A stretch of DNA of 64,000 bases from Microthrixaceae bacterium (GCA_023957975.1 JAMLGM010000001.1:1-64000); one strand, 5' to 3'; numbered from the stretch's first letter, positions 1 to 8,117 are shown. The notes: generated from the letters alone by a model not told the origin. Program-made: numbers and translations.

Positions 1-6
1 CGCCCC

Positions 7-46
7 GGGGGGGGGGGGGGGGGTGCTCCCCCCCCCCCCCCCCCCC
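7..46. repeat. Poly-G / poly-C inverted homopolymer
   Basis: Seventeen consecutive G (7-23), a TGCT spacer, then nineteen consecutive C (28-46), forming a perfect inverted repeat at the very edge of the window. No gene crosses it convincingly. It could be a real G-tract hairpin, but homopolymers of this length at an edge also arise as sequencing or assembly artefacts. The following bases to 225 are relatively AT-rich and probably hold the promoter of the lipoprotein gene at 226; I see no gene there. Confidence 0.6.
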
Positions 47-225
47 GACCGTCGCGTTTTGGCGGCGGGAGGAATACGGCTAATTGAGGCGAATGACTCA
101 GATTTGATACCTCGTGATCTTGCATGTGTCATGCGTGGTGACATTTCTGGTAATTGGTCACATTCACGAGAATTTTCCACCTGGATGGCGCGGAAACCCG
201 ATTTCTGCGGCCTAGCATGGACCTT

Positions 226-822
226 ATGAAACGCTCTCTCGCGATTACCGCCGCATCCGTCACCATGCTCGCCAGCGCCTGCATCACCGACCAAGCCCTG
301 TGGGGATCATGCAACCCCGCAGGCGATCCGTGGGGAACCGACGGCCACTGGGTCCTCTACTGCGACAAGGGCGAGTGGGTCCCCACGATGACCGCCCAGG
401 AGTTCGTTGACATCTCCTCCGGCAAGAACGTGACGATCGGAACCCTTCCGACCAAGCCGGCGCCGACCACGACGTCCACCACCTCGACCTCGACGTCCAC
501 CACCTCGACCTCGACCACGACCTCGACGGTGCCCGTGCCCTTGCCGGTCTATGCGTCCGGCCCACTTACGGGTGCGCCCGGAGATTCCATCACGTGGACC
601 GGTACCTTCGACAACCTGGGCGATACCCCAGAGGTGAACTTCAACGCATTTCCGGTGGAGGTGACCGCATCGAGCCCGACCAGCATCACGTTCACGGTGC
701 CGGCGCTCGGGTTCACACCCCCCTTGGAGGCAGACCCGTTCGTCGCCGGCGACTACGCGGTCACCGTCAACACGTGGGGCGGGACCAGCGTTCCCCAGAC
801 CTTCACTGTCACGGCGCCCTGA
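226..822 (+). CDS. Secreted lipoprotein with Thr/Ser linker and IPT/TIG-like domain
   Basis: A 198-residue predicted lipoprotein. The start at 226 is chosen because it gives a textbook signal peptide: MKRS, a hydrophobic stretch, then the lipobox LASA-C with the modified Cys at residue 19. The open frame extends upstream to 154, but that would bury the signal. A globular part follows, with conserved-looking Cys and Trp residues (WGSC, GHWVLYC), then a low-complexity Thr/Ser/Pro linker around residues 78-105. The last 90 residues resemble an immunoglobulin-like IPT/TIG fold (PGDSITWTG...GDYAVTVNTWGG). It is probably anchored on the outer face of the membrane; the ligand is unknown. It stands alone and is followed by a terminator-like hairpin. 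Confidence 0.7.
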   Translation: MKRSLAITAASVTMLASACITDQALWGSCNPAGDPWGTDGHWVLYCDKGEWVPTMTAQEFVDISSGKNVTIGTLPTKPAPTTTSTTSTSTSTTSTSTTTSTVPVPLPVYASGPLTGAPGDSITWTGTFDNLGDTPEVNFNAFPVEVTASSPTSITFTVPALGFTPPLEADPFVAGDYAVTVNTWGGTSVPQTFTVTAP

Positions 823-858
823 TTCTTCGGCGATTCAACGTCGGCACAGAGCTGATGA

Positions 859-902
859 ACTTGGTCGTCGGTCATCAAGACCGACGACCAAGTCGCCTTT
901 TT
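859..902 (+). terminator. Rho-independent terminator-like hairpin
   Basis: A perfect 15-bp stem (859-873 with 879-893), a 5-nt loop and a T-rich tail at 898-902, just after the lipoprotein gene and before glnS. The shape is that of an intrinsic terminator and it would insulate the two genes. Confidence 0.7.
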
Positions 903-975
903 GGGCGAGAGTTCGGCGCCGCGCGGTCGTTTGTCCGGGTCGGGCCGATGCCCCGAAGCCGATAGCGTGGCGGCC

Positions 976-2628
976 ATGTCCGACTTCGTTCGTGAGAAAG
1001 TGCAGGCCGACATCGATTCCGGAAGGTACGGCGGTGTCGTGCAGACCCGTTTTCCGCCGGAGCCGAACGGCTTCCTGCACATCGGCCATGCCAAGTCGAT
1101 CTACCTGAACTTCGGGATCGCGGAGGAGTTCGGCGGCCAGTGCTTCCTGCGTTTCGACGACACCAATCCCGAAACCGAAGACGTGTCCTACGTCGACGCC
1201 ATCCAAGAGGACCTGGCCTGGCTCGGCGTCACCCCGTCGGGGCCGCCGAAGTTCGCCTCCGACTACTTCGAGCAGCTCTATGAATGGGCCGAGGAACTGG
1301 TGCGCCAGGGGCTCGCCTATGTCGATGACCAGGACAAGGAAACTATCTCGGCCCAGCGCGGCGGTTTCGGCCAACCGGGAATCGAGAGTCCCCATCGTGA
1401 CCGCTCGGTGGAGGAGAACCTCGGGTTGTTTCGCCAGATGCGCGACGGAGCGTTCGGCGAGGGCGAGCGGGTGCTTCGCGCCAAGATCGACATGCAGGCC
1501 GACAACATGTGGCTGCGCGATCCGGTCCTGTACCGCATCCGCAAGGTGGCCCATCACCGTACCGAGGACCGTTGGTCGATCTATCCGACCTACGACTGGG
1601 CACACGGCCAATCCGATGCCATCGAAGGCACGACGCACTCGATCTGCACCCTGGAGTTCGCCGAGCATCGTCCGCTCTACGACTGGTGTCTCGACCACAT
1701 CGCCCTTCCTTCGCACCGGCCCGAGCAGACCGAGTTCGCTCGCCTGAACCTCACCCACACGGTGCTGTCGAAGCGCACGCTCAAGACCCTCGTCGACACC
1801 GGCGCGGTGCAGGGTTGGGACGACGCCCGTATGCCGACGGTTCGGGGGCTGCGCCGCCGCGGCTATCCGGCTGAGGCGATCCGGGCGTTCACCGATCACA
1901 TCTCGGTGGCCAAGACGAACTCGGTCGTCGAGATCGAACTGCTCGAGTCCTTCGTGCGCACGCACCACAACACCCATGCCCTGCGACGCATGGCGGTGGT
2001 CGAGCCGCTCAAGTTGACCATCACCAACTGGCCCGAGGGTCACGTCGAGTGGATGGACGTCGTCAACAATCCCGAGGACCCGGCCGCGGGCACCCGGTCG
2101 GTTCCGTTCACGGGTGAGTTGTGGATCGAACAGGAGGACTTCATGGCCGACCCGCCGCCGAAGTACTTCCGCCTCACCCCCGGCCGTGAGGTGCGCCTTC
2201 GCAACGCCTATTTCGTGACCGCGACCGAGGCCGTCACCGATGACGACGGAAACATCATCGAGGTGCTCGCCACCTACGACCCCGAGACCAAGGGCGGCAA
2301 CGCCCCCGATGGCCGCAAGGTGAAATCGACGATGCACTGGGTGTCACGACCCCACGCCGTCGAGGCGACGGTGCATCGTTACGAGCGCCTGTTCCGAGCG
2401 GCACATCCGGGTTCTGAGACCGGTGATGTGCTCGACGACCTCGATCCGAACAGCCGCGTGACCACCTCCGCACGTGTCGAGCCGGCACTGGGGGAGATCG
2501 CGCCCGGGGAAGTCGTGCAGTTCGAACGACTCGGATATTTCGCGGCCGACCTCGACGATCCGAGCGTGTTCCATCGCACGGTGGGGTTGCGCGACGAGTG
2601 GGCGAATATCCAGAAGCAGAAGAAGTAG
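976..2628 (+). CDS. glnS: Glutaminyl-tRNA synthetase (GlnRS)
   Basis: Charges tRNA-Gln with glutamine using ATP, in the cytoplasm. The 550-residue product matches the usual bacterial GlnRS length (about 550). The class I signatures are clear: PNGFLHIGH with HIGH at residues 35-38, and VLSKR at 263-267 as the KMSKS equivalent. The eubacterial C-terminal anticodon-binding beta-barrels follow, with phrases such as YFRLTPGREVRLRNAY. The start at 976 (MSDFVREK) is chosen over a TTG at 901 because it matches the GlnRS N-terminus and the upstream residues are non-conserved. Many Actinobacteria lack GlnRS and make Gln-tRNA by GatCAB transamidation, so its presence is taxonomically informative. The gene is monocistronic; a different transcription unit begins about 90 bp downstream. 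Confidence 0.95.
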   Translation: MSDFVREKVQADIDSGRYGGVVQTRFPPEPNGFLHIGHAKSIYLNFGIAEEFGGQCFLRFDDTNPETEDVSYVDAIQEDLAWLGVTPSGPPKFASDYFEQLYEWAEELVRQGLAYVDDQDKETISAQRGGFGQPGIESPHRDRSVEENLGLFRQMRDGAFGEGERVLRAKIDMQADNMWLRDPVLYRIRKVAHHRTEDRWSIYPTYDWAHGQSDAIEGTTHSICTLEFAEHRPLYDWCLDHIALPSHRPEQTEFARLNLTHTVLSKRTLKTLVDTGAVQGWDDARMPTVRGLRRRGYPAEAIRAFTDHISVAKTNSVVEIELLESFVRTHHNTHALRRMAVVEPLKLTITNWPEGHVEWMDVVNNPEDPAAGTRSVPFTGELWIEQEDFMADPPPKYFRLTPGREVRLRNAYFVTATEAVTDDDGNIIEVLATYDPETKGGNAPDGRKVKSTMHWVSRPHAVEATVHRYERLFRAAHPGSETGDVLDDLDPNSRVTTSARVEPALGEIAPGEVVQFERLGYFAADLDDPSVFHRTVGLRDEWANIQKQKK

Positions 2629-2653
2629 GGCGCCTGGCCCTCAGGAGACGGTG

Positions 2654-2670
2654 CGAGAATTGCGTTCTCG
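2654..2670. promoter_or_regulatory. Motif II operator candidate upstream of the TauD gene
   Basis: CGAGAA-N5-TTCTCG, a perfect 6-bp inverted repeat with a 5-bp spacer, 47 bp before the start at 2718. The same arrangement (GAKAA-N5-TTCTC) recurs upstream of catabolic genes at 47.0, 52.1 and 62.1-62.3 kb. This suggests a binding site for a shared TetR-like regulator (inference). Confidence 0.55.
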
Positions 2671-2717
2671 TTCGCGAGATCGATATTCTTCGACCGGGTA
2701 AGTACGGGAGGCTGCTG

Positions 2718-3557
2718 ATGAACGACGTCGTGACCGTTACGCCGGTGGCGGGATCGCTCGGCGCTGAGATCTCTGGAGTTGACCTCGGCGCCGAGCTGGA
2801 CAGCGGCACGGTCGCCGCCATCCGGGCCGCATGGCTCGAGCACTTGGTGCTGTTCTTCCGCGATCAGCCGCTCACCCCGGAACAGTTCCTTGGGTTCGCC
2901 CGCACGATCGGCGAACCGGTCGAGTACAAGTTCGTTCCCGGAATCGACGGCTTTCCCGAGATCATCTCGGTGCTCAAGGAGGCCGATGAAACGGTGAATT
3001 TCGGCGGAATCTGGCACAGCGACGGCACCTACAACGACGAACCGCCCATGGCGACAATGCTCGTTGCCCGTGAGATCCCGCCCTATGGCGGCGACACGAT
3101 GTTCGCCAACATGTACGACGCGTACGAGGCGCTGTCACCAGCGATGCGCGAGTTGCTCGATCCGTTGAAGGCGGTGAACAGCTCGGCGTTGGCCGATGTC
3201 TCCAAGACCCGCGAGGACCGCTACCGCGAATCGCACGACGACGATGACGAGGTTCCGCTGTATGAGGCGGTGCACCCGGTGGTGCGCACCCATCCGGAGA
3301 CGGGCCGCAAATCGCTGTATGTCAACGTCGCCCACACCGAACGCTTCGACGCGATGACCGTTGAGGAGAGCCGCCCGCTGTTGGAGTTCCTGTTCCAACA
3401 CCAGGTGCGTCCCGAGTTCACTTGCCGGTTCGTGTGGAAGCCGGGATCAATCGCCATGTGGGACAACCGCTGCGCCATGCACAACCCGGTGAACGACTAC
3501 CACGGGTTCCGCCGCATGATGCACCGCATCACGCTCCGCGGCGAGCAGCCGGCCTAA
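2718..3557 (+). CDS. TauD/TfdA-family Fe(II)/2-oxoglutarate dioxygenase
   Basis: A 279-residue member of the TauD/TfdA family, which couples 2-oxoglutarate decarboxylation to hydroxylation of a substrate such as taurine, an aryloxy acid or another small acid. The metal triad is visible: H100 and D102 in WHSDGTY, and distal H255 in CAMHNP, followed by the RMMHRITLRG segment carrying the 2-oxoglutarate-binding Arg. The start at 2718 has a GGGAGG ribosome site; the frame extends further upstream only through non-homologous residues. It is monocistronic with a motif II palindrome in its promoter. The substrate cannot be told. The second TauD-type gene of the window, at 48796, lies in the other motif II region. 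Confidence 0.88.
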   Translation: MNDVVTVTPVAGSLGAEISGVDLGAELDSGTVAAIRAAWLEHLVLFFRDQPLTPEQFLGFARTIGEPVEYKFVPGIDGFPEIISVLKEADETVNFGGIWHSDGTYNDEPPMATMLVAREIPPYGGDTMFANMYDAYEALSPAMRELLDPLKAVNSSALADVSKTREDRYRESHDDDDEVPLYEAVHPVVRTHPETGRKSLYVNVAHTERFDAMTVEESRPLLEFLFQHQVRPEFTCRFVWKPGSIAMWDNRCAMHNPVNDYHGFRRMMHRITLRGEQPA

Positions 3558-3578
3558 GCCCGCCTCAATCTCGCGTTT

Positions 3579-3620
3579 TGTAGGTACTTTCTGTTGCTGT
3601 GGCAACAGAAAGTACCTACA
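3579..3620. repeat. Palindromic repeat family A, copy 1
   Basis: Perfect 19-bp arms (3579-3597 and 3602-3620) around a 4-nt TGTG loop. The outer part (TGTAGGTA...TACCTACA) is shared with copies at 4553-4602 and 44251-44300. It lies 22 bp after the TauD stop. The GTG used as the start of the next gene falls in its loop. Confidence 0.85.
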
Positions 3621-4480
3621 GAACCGTCTTGGCTGGGCCGACCGCCGGTCGTTGCGTCACGGCCGTGGTGATGGCTGCGCTGTCAACACTGGTTGCGTGT
3701 GGCGGCGGTGAGGCGGCGACATCGCCGGCCTCGACTGCCCGCCCCGAGGCGACCTCGACGACACAGAGCCGTGGTTCGGGCGATTCGGTGTCAGAGGCGA
3801 CCGATGCGCCGCTCGCGCCCGGCGCTGCGATCCAGGCTCGGCTCGCCGACGAGTTTCAGGACGCCCAGCTCGCCGCGGAGGTGTTCGCCGGATTAGGCGA
3901 GGAAGGCCGTCAGCAGTTGATCGACCGCGTCGGCGAGGATGCAGCGACGAGCGGTGTGTTGACCTACCGTCCCAAGCCCATCCCCGCTGAATCGGTCGAC
4001 GCGATCATCGTGTTCTCCTTCGGGTACCGGGAAGCGGCCGACGGGTCGGTGATCGCCGGGCCGCCGAACGAACAGCTGGCCGCTGCGGCGAAAGAGTTCG
4101 CAACCGAACACGGGGTGCCGATCTACGCGCAGTTCGAAGTCGGCGACCTCCTCGTGAACAGCGGCGTCGAGCGCGTCACCTCCATTCGCCCCGACGTCGA
4201 CGAGAACGGCCAGATCGTCTACCTGAGCACCAAGGGCGTCCTCGATAAGGCGCTCGCTGCGGCGGCCGGCGATGGGGTCGAGATCGGCACGGCGGGTGTG
4301 CTGTGCTTCGCCGATCACGTCGGCCGCTGCCTCATGAACGTTCGCTCCGCCGGCCTCGACGCTGGGGTGCCCGAGGGTGTCGCCTTGCCGAGTGAGTACG
4401 ACCCGGAGTCTGCCCAGCCATGGACGCGCACCCGGGCCGCGTACCTCGCAACGGATCTCGCCGCACGCGCCTCGTCCTGA
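3599..4480 (+). CDS. Putative lipoprotein of unknown function
   Basis: A 293-residue product with a lipobox (STLVAC, Cys about residue 34 from this start), followed by an Ala/Ser/Thr-rich linker and a globular domain. The stretch VDAIIVFSFGYR with PPNEQLAAAAKEFA loosely recalls the DUF218/YdcF fold, but I do not recognise the family with confidence. The start is uncertain. GTG 3599 gives an unusually long n-region and lies in the loop of palindrome A1; GTG 3665, GTG 3668 or ATG 3671 would leave only the hydrophobic core. It is probably exported and lipid-anchored. It is monocistronic, followed by a tandem repeat and another palindrome. Confidence 0.6.
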   Translation: MATESTYRTVLAGPTAGRCVTAVVMAALSTLVACGGGEAATSPASTARPEATSTTQSRGSGDSVSEATDAPLAPGAAIQARLADEFQDAQLAAEVFAGLGEEGRQQLIDRVGEDAATSGVLTYRPKPIPAESVDAIIVFSFGYREAADGSVIAGPPNEQLAAAAKEFATEHGVPIYAQFEVGDLLVNSGVERVTSIRPDVDENGQIVYLSTKGVLDKALAAAAGDGVEIGTAGVLCFADHVGRCLMNVRSAGLDAGVPEGVALPSEYDPESAQPWTRTRAAYLATDLAARASS

Positions 4481-4488
4481 GCGGTCGT

Positions 4489-4552
4489 GTTCTGGCGTTG
4501 GGCCGTTCTGGCATTGGGCCGTTCTGGCATTGGGCCGGGCTGGCGTTGCGCG
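4489..4552. repeat. 16-bp tandem repeat (4 copies)
   Basis: Four adjoining 16-bp units, GTTCTGGCATTGGGCC with small changes (4489-4504, 4505-4520, 4521-4536, 4537-4552), lying directly between the lipoprotein stop and palindrome A2. Together they fill most of the convergent intergenic space. Confidence 0.85.
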
Positions 4553-4602
4553 GTTCTGTAGGTAATCGCGGTGGTCATGGCAACCGCGATTACCTACAGA
4601 AC
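4553..4602. repeat. Palindromic repeat family A, copy 2
   Basis: Perfect 20-bp arms (4553-4572, 4583-4602) with a 10-nt centre, beginning GTTCTGTAGGTAAT. It lies between convergent gene ends at 4480 and 4648. Family members are at 3579 and 44251. Confidence 0.85.
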
Positions 4603-4647
4603 GGCTGTGGCGGGTGGGCGCGGGCGCGGCAGTGGGGCGGGCGCGGG

Positions 4648-5235
4648 TCAGGCGGGTGGGCGCAGGTCGTCGTCGAGCGGGGTGCCGCACACGTTGAGCG
4701 CCATGGCGAGGACCCCATACGCGCCGACAGTGAAGACGAGGTCGAGCACCTGTTGTTCGTCGAACTCCCGGCGTAACGCAGCGTAGGTGTCCTCGCCCAT
4801 CTGCGCGTCGGCCACCAGTTCGTCGACGGCCCGCAACAGCGCCGAGTCGAACGGCGACCAACCGGGGGCGTCTGGTCCGGCGGCGATGCGGTCGAGGTCG
4901 TCGGCGGTGATGTCGAAGTCGCCGGCGATGATCTCGTGTTGGGCCCACTCGTAGTCGCAGTGGTACACCGTGGCGACCCGCAACACGACGAGTTCACGCT
5001 GGCGCTCGGTGAGGGTCGTGGTGTGCATGACGTGCGCGTTGAATTGCATGAACGCCGCGGCCAGCGTCGGGTGATGGGCGAAGGTTCCCAACACGTTGAG
5101 CCCCTTGGGCCGACCGGGCGGCTGGGGAGGTCGCCCGTAGCGTTCGGCGCTGAGCGGAGCGAGGGCGTCTTTCATCTCCCGAGGCCAGCGTTGCGGCGGC
5201 AGGGGAGCGATGCGAGGGTTGAGGTCGTCGGTCAT
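4648..5235 (-). CDS. Carboxymuconolactone decarboxylase / AhpD-like family protein
   Basis: A 195-residue protein of the CMD/AhpD fold. The core LTERQRELVVLRVA followed by YEWAQHE is the family hallmark. In AhpD proteins a CxxC supplies the redox centre; none is seen here, so it is closer to the decarboxylase-like branch. Substrate unknown. The start at 5235 overlaps the stop of the upstream SDR by 4 bp (ATGA), so it is translationally coupled as the last gene of the SDR-SDR-CMD operon. In catabolic clusters this family often acts on lactones or ring-cleavage intermediates, which would suit the neighbours, but that is inference. Confidence 0.8.
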   Translation of the reverse strand: MTDDLNPRIAPLPPQRWPREMKDALAPLSAERYGRPPQPPGRPKGLNVLGTFAHHPTLAAAFMQFNAHVMHTTTLTERQRELVVLRVATVYHCDYEWAQHEIIAGDFDITADDLDRIAAGPDAPGWSPFDSALLRAVDELVADAQMGEDTYAALRREFDEQQVLDLVFTVGAYGVLAMALNVCGTPLDDDLRPPA

Positions 5236-6050
5236 GGTGCTGAATATCCTCCGTCGACGACGACCGCCGAGCCGGTTTGCCATCGGGACGCGTCACTTGC
5301 CAGATAGTCATAGGCCCCGACGAGATCCGCGGCGGTGCCGAGTCCGAGCGGGTGTTTCGCGGCGATGGTGTCGATGGCCTGTTGGGGCAATTGTTCGTGG
5401 ATCGCTGAGCGAAACGTTCCGGGGCACACGCAGTTCACCCGGATGTTGTCGCGGCTGTATTCGACCGCCGCAACCTTGGCGAGTTGGATGACCGCCGCCT
5501 TGGTCGCACAGTACGGCGCGGCGTGAGACCATGCGGTCAGCCCCGACACCGATGCGGTCAGGATGATCGAGCCGGATCGCCGCTCGCGCATCGAGGGCAC
5601 GACCGCGGAGATGGCGTTGACCGCCCCCATGACGTTGACGTTGAAGGCCCGTTGCCAGTCTTCGGGCGTCAGGTTGTGGATCCGACCGTTGGGCGACAGC
5701 ACCCCGGCGTTGGAGATCATGGCGTCGACGGCGCCAAAGCGTTCGAGCGCGAGATCGACCACCGCCTGCACGGCGGCCGGTTCGCTGACATCCGCGAGCC
5801 GGGTGGCGAGGTTGACGGAGTCACCTGTGGCCTCAATGGCGTCGAGGGTTGCGCTGAGGGAGGCGTCGCTGAGGTCGCTCAAGACGAGGTTTGTCGCCGG
5901 GTCGGCGGCGAAGTGGGTGGCGAGCGCGGCGCCGAGCGAGCCGCCCGCTCCGGTGATGACGACGGTGCGTCGAGCCGAGTTCGGGGTCGGGGTCGAGTCA
6001 GTGTCAGAGTCAGAGTCAGAGTCAGAGTCAGAGTCAGAGTTGCTGGTCAT
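5232..6050 (-). CDS. Short-chain dehydrogenase/reductase with Ser-Asp repeat N-terminus
   Basis: A 272-residue classical SDR, probably NAD(P)-dependent oxidation or reduction of a hydroxyl/keto group. The cofactor motif TGAGGSLG, SNAG and the catalytic Tyr-Lys in YCATK are present; the C-terminus ends in the usual VVVDGGY. The start at 6050 gives an N-terminal tail of alternating Ser-Asp encoded by a 6-bp microsatellite, before the Rossmann fold begins near residue 32. Start and stop overlap the flanking genes by 4 bp each (ATGA), showing a tight operon. The second SDR of this operon (at 6047) suggests two successive oxidation steps on related intermediates. Confidence 0.85.
   Translation of the reverse strand: MTSNSDSDSDSDSDSDTDSTPTPNSARRTVVITGAGGSLGAALATHFAADPATNLVLSDLSDASLSATLDAIEATGDSVNLATRLADVSEPAAVQAVVDLALERFGAVDAMISNAGVLSPNGRIHNLTPEDWQRAFNVNVMGAVNAISAVVPSMRERRSGSIILTASVSGLTAWSHAAPYCATKAAVIQLAKVAAVEYSRDNIRVNCVCPGTFRSAIHEQLPQQAIDTIAAKHPLGLGTAADLVGAYDYLASDASRWQTGSAVVVDGGYSAP
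6005..6040. repeat. Hexanucleotide microsatellite in SDR gene
   Basis: Six perfect copies of CAGAGT on the plus strand (6005-6040), read on the minus strand as Ser-Asp codons at the N-terminus of the SDR. Changes in copy number would stay in frame. Confidence 0.9.
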
Positions 6051-6886
6051 ACGAGGAGATACCCTCCGTCGACGTTGATGACGGTGCCGGTGATGAACGC
6101 CGAGGCGTCCGAGGCGAGGAACTGATAGGCCCCGACCAGGTCGGTGTTGGCCCCCCAGCGGTGTTGGGCCGTGTGGCTGAGGACCCGGTCGGCGAGCTTG
6201 GGATTCTTCTTCCATCCCTCGGCGAGCGGGGAGTCGAACCATCCGGGGGCGACGACGTTCACCGTGATTCCCTCATCGGCGAAATCGAGGGCCAGGCTCT
6301 TGGCGAGGGCGACGAGTCCCGCCTTGGAGGCCCCGTAGGCGCCGAGTCCACGTGCCGATCGTTCGCCGAGGACCGAACCGGTGAACACGATCCGACCACC
6401 GGGTTGCATCACCTTCGCGGCTGCTCGGGCGCCGAGAAAGGCCGAGGTGAGGTTGACCTCGAGCACCTGTCGCCAGGTCTCCAGATCAACCGAGCGGGCA
6501 TCGGCGACGACGGGGGAGATTCCGGCGTTGGAGATCCACACGTCGAGTCCGCCCCATTCGGCGATCGTGTCTGCGGCAATGCGTTCGTTGACCTCTTCGT
6601 CGGAGACGTCACCCACCACGATGATCGAGGGGCCGGGTAATTCGCTGGCGAGGGCGACGAGGTCGTGGCGGGTTCGTGCCACCAGTGTGAGTTTGGCTCC
6701 CGCGGAGGAGAACCCATGGGCAAGGAGGCGGCCAAGGCCACGGCTCGCACCGGTCAGCACGACCCGCCTTCCCGCGACGTCGCCTGGGTTGGGCCACGTC
6801 GCCGGAATCTCGATCTGTGCCGCCTCGACCTGTGCCGCCTCGACCTGTGCCGCCTCGACCTGTGCTGCCTCGGATGTGTCGCCCAC
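6047..6886 (-). CDS. Short-chain dehydrogenase/reductase with AAQVE repeats
   Basis: A 279-residue classical SDR. TGASRGLG binds the cofactor, SNAG and YGASK follow, and the C-terminus ends INVDGGYLLV. The GTG at 6886 is chosen because a GGGGGA ribosome site lies just upstream and because a start at 6958 would put the coding region over the motif I palindrome and the divergent start. The first 25 residues are four AAQVE/AAQIE repeats encoded by 15-bp tandem units. It is the first gene of the minus-strand operon and its stop overlaps the next SDR start. Substrate unknown. Confidence 0.8.
   Translation of the reverse strand: MGDTSEAAQVEAAQVEAAQVEAAQIEIPATWPNPGDVAGRRVVLTGASRGLGRLLAHGFSSAGAKLTLVARTRHDLVALASELPGPSIIVVGDVSDEEVNERIAADTIAEWGGLDVWISNAGISPVVADARSVDLETWRQVLEVNLTSAFLGARAAAKVMQPGGRIVFTGSVLGERSARGLGAYGASKAGLVALAKSLALDFADEGITVNVVAPGWFDSPLAEGWKKNPKLADRVLSHTAQHRWGANTDLVGAYQFLASDASAFITGTVINVDGGYLLV
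6809..6868. repeat. 15-bp tandem repeat (4 copies) in SDR gene
   Basis: Four in-frame 15-bp units of CTCGACCTGTGCCGC type (6809-6823, 6824-6838, 6839-6853, 6854-6868), encoding the AAQVE repeats near the N-terminus of the SDR. Confidence 0.9.
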
Positions 6887-6931
6887 GGCGTCCCCCAGAA
6901 AGTTCGGATCCCGATTCGCCCCCAGGATCTT

Positions 6932-6945
6932 GTACCGACCGGTAC
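6932..6945. promoter_or_regulatory. Motif I operator candidate, divergent promoter
   Basis: GTACCG-AC-CGGTAC, 6-bp arms with a 2-bp centre, 12 bp before the E1-alpha start and 45 bp before the SDR start. The core ACCGACCGGT is repeated in intergenic regions at 13.7, 21.97, 26.97 and 32.05 kb. It is probably a TetR-family operator controlling both directions (inference). Confidence 0.6.
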
Positions 6946-6956
6946 GATAACCGCTC

Positions 6957-8117
6957 ATGGCCGGCAACGATGAACTTCTCGAGATGTATCGACGCATGGC
7001 GGTGATCCGCGGCTTCGAACAGCGCGTCTCGGTGCTCTACCGCAACGGTGAGGTGCCGGGGTTCGTCCACCTGTCGATCGGCCAGGAGGCCACCGCGGTC
7101 GGTGCGTGCTGGGCGCTGCGGAGCGACGACGTCATCACCTCCACCCATCGCGGTCACGCCCACTGCCTGGCCAAGGGGCTCGATCCGACGGCGATGTTCG
7201 CCGAACTGATGGGTCGCGACGGCGGCACCAATCGAGGTCGAGGCGGGTCGATGCACATTGCCGATCCGAACCTGGGGATCTTCGGAGCGAACGGCATCGT
7301 CGCCGCTGGCCTGCCCATCGCCGCGGGTGCGGCCACCGCGGCCCAGCTGCGGGCCGACGATGCGGTGGTCGTCGCGTTCTTCGGCGACGGTGCGGTCGCT
7401 CAGGGAGCCTTTCACGAGGCGGTGAACCTGGCGGCGGTCTGGGAACTGCCGGTCGTGTTCTTCTGCGAGAACAACGGGTACGCCGAATTCTCGCCAGCCG
7501 AAGCCCAGCACGCAGCGCCACTGTCGAGCCGTGCCGCCGGCTATGGGGTGGGGTTCACGGCGATCGACGGAAACGACGTCGTCGGCGTGGCCGAGGCGAT
7601 GGGCGGAATCGTCGAATCGGTCCGCACGGGTGCTGGACCGGTGATCGTGGAGGCGACCACCTATCGCTGGCACGGCCACTACGAGGGAGATCCCGAGCGA
7701 TACCGCACCCCCGAGGAAGTGGAGGCCGCCAAGGATCGCGATCCGCTCGTGGTCGCCCATCGTCGTCTGGTCGATTCCGGCACTGCGAGTGACGACATCG
7801 ACCGAATCGATGTCGAGGTCGCAGCAGAACTCGACTCGGCGATCGTTACGGCTCGGGCGATGCCGGTGCCGCCGTTGGAGTCGTTGCGCGACTTCGTGGT
7901 GCGCGAGCGCCCGAGGATCGACGAGGTGGGGTGTGACACTTCTTGTAGACGGTCGTTACCAGGAAGGAATGACAGGACGATATGTCTACGAATCGCAGGA
8001 AGTTCACCGATGAGTTCAAGGCCGACGCGGTCCAACTCGTCGTGGCTGGTGACCGGCCGATCGCGCAGGTCGCCAGGGAGCTGGAGGTCAATGAGAGTTC
8101 GCTCGGGTATTGGGTGA
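6957..8117 (+). CDS. Thiamine-dependent 2-oxoacid dehydrogenase E1 alpha subunit, 3' end cut by IS3
   Basis: E1-alpha of the pyruvate/acetoin/branched-chain dehydrogenase type, which with E1-beta decarboxylates a 2-oxoacid using thiamine diphosphate. The native part is about 325 codons (6957-7931), near the usual AcoA/PdhA length. It carries the conserved STHRGHAHCLAKG segment, the GRGGSMH loop and the ThDP motif GDGAVAQGAFHEA...CENN. From 7932 the frame runs into the left end of an IS3 element and adds about 60 foreign residues, stopping at 8117. No E1-beta, E2 or E3 gene follows; the IS pile occupies that place. The protein may fold but has no visible partner, so the enzyme is probably inactive unless the partner is elsewhere. 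Confidence 0.85.
   Translation: MAGNDELLEMYRRMAVIRGFEQRVSVLYRNGEVPGFVHLSIGQEATAVGACWALRSDDVITSTHRGHAHCLAKGLDPTAMFAELMGRDGGTNRGRGGSMHIADPNLGIFGANGIVAAGLPIAAGAATAAQLRADDAVVVAFFGDGAVAQGAFHEAVNLAAVWELPVVFFCENNGYAEFSPAEAQHAAPLSSRAAGYGVGFTAIDGNDVVGVAEAMGGIVESVRTGAGPVIVEATTYRWHGHYEGDPERYRTPEEVEAAKDRDPLVVAHRRLVDSGTASDDIDRIDVEVAAELDSAIVTARAMPVPPLESLRDFVVRERPRIDEVGCDTSCRRSLPGRNDRTICLRIAGSSPMSSRPTRSNSSWLVTGRSRRSPGSWRSMRVRSGIG

Noticed and set aside
901-975. Longer GlnRS N-terminus from TTG 901
   Set aside because: The TTG overlaps the terminator T-tract and the 25 extra residues have no counterpart in GlnRS.
4489-4552. CRISPR array
   Set aside because: Units are directly adjacent with no spacers and only 16 bp long; simple tandem repeats.
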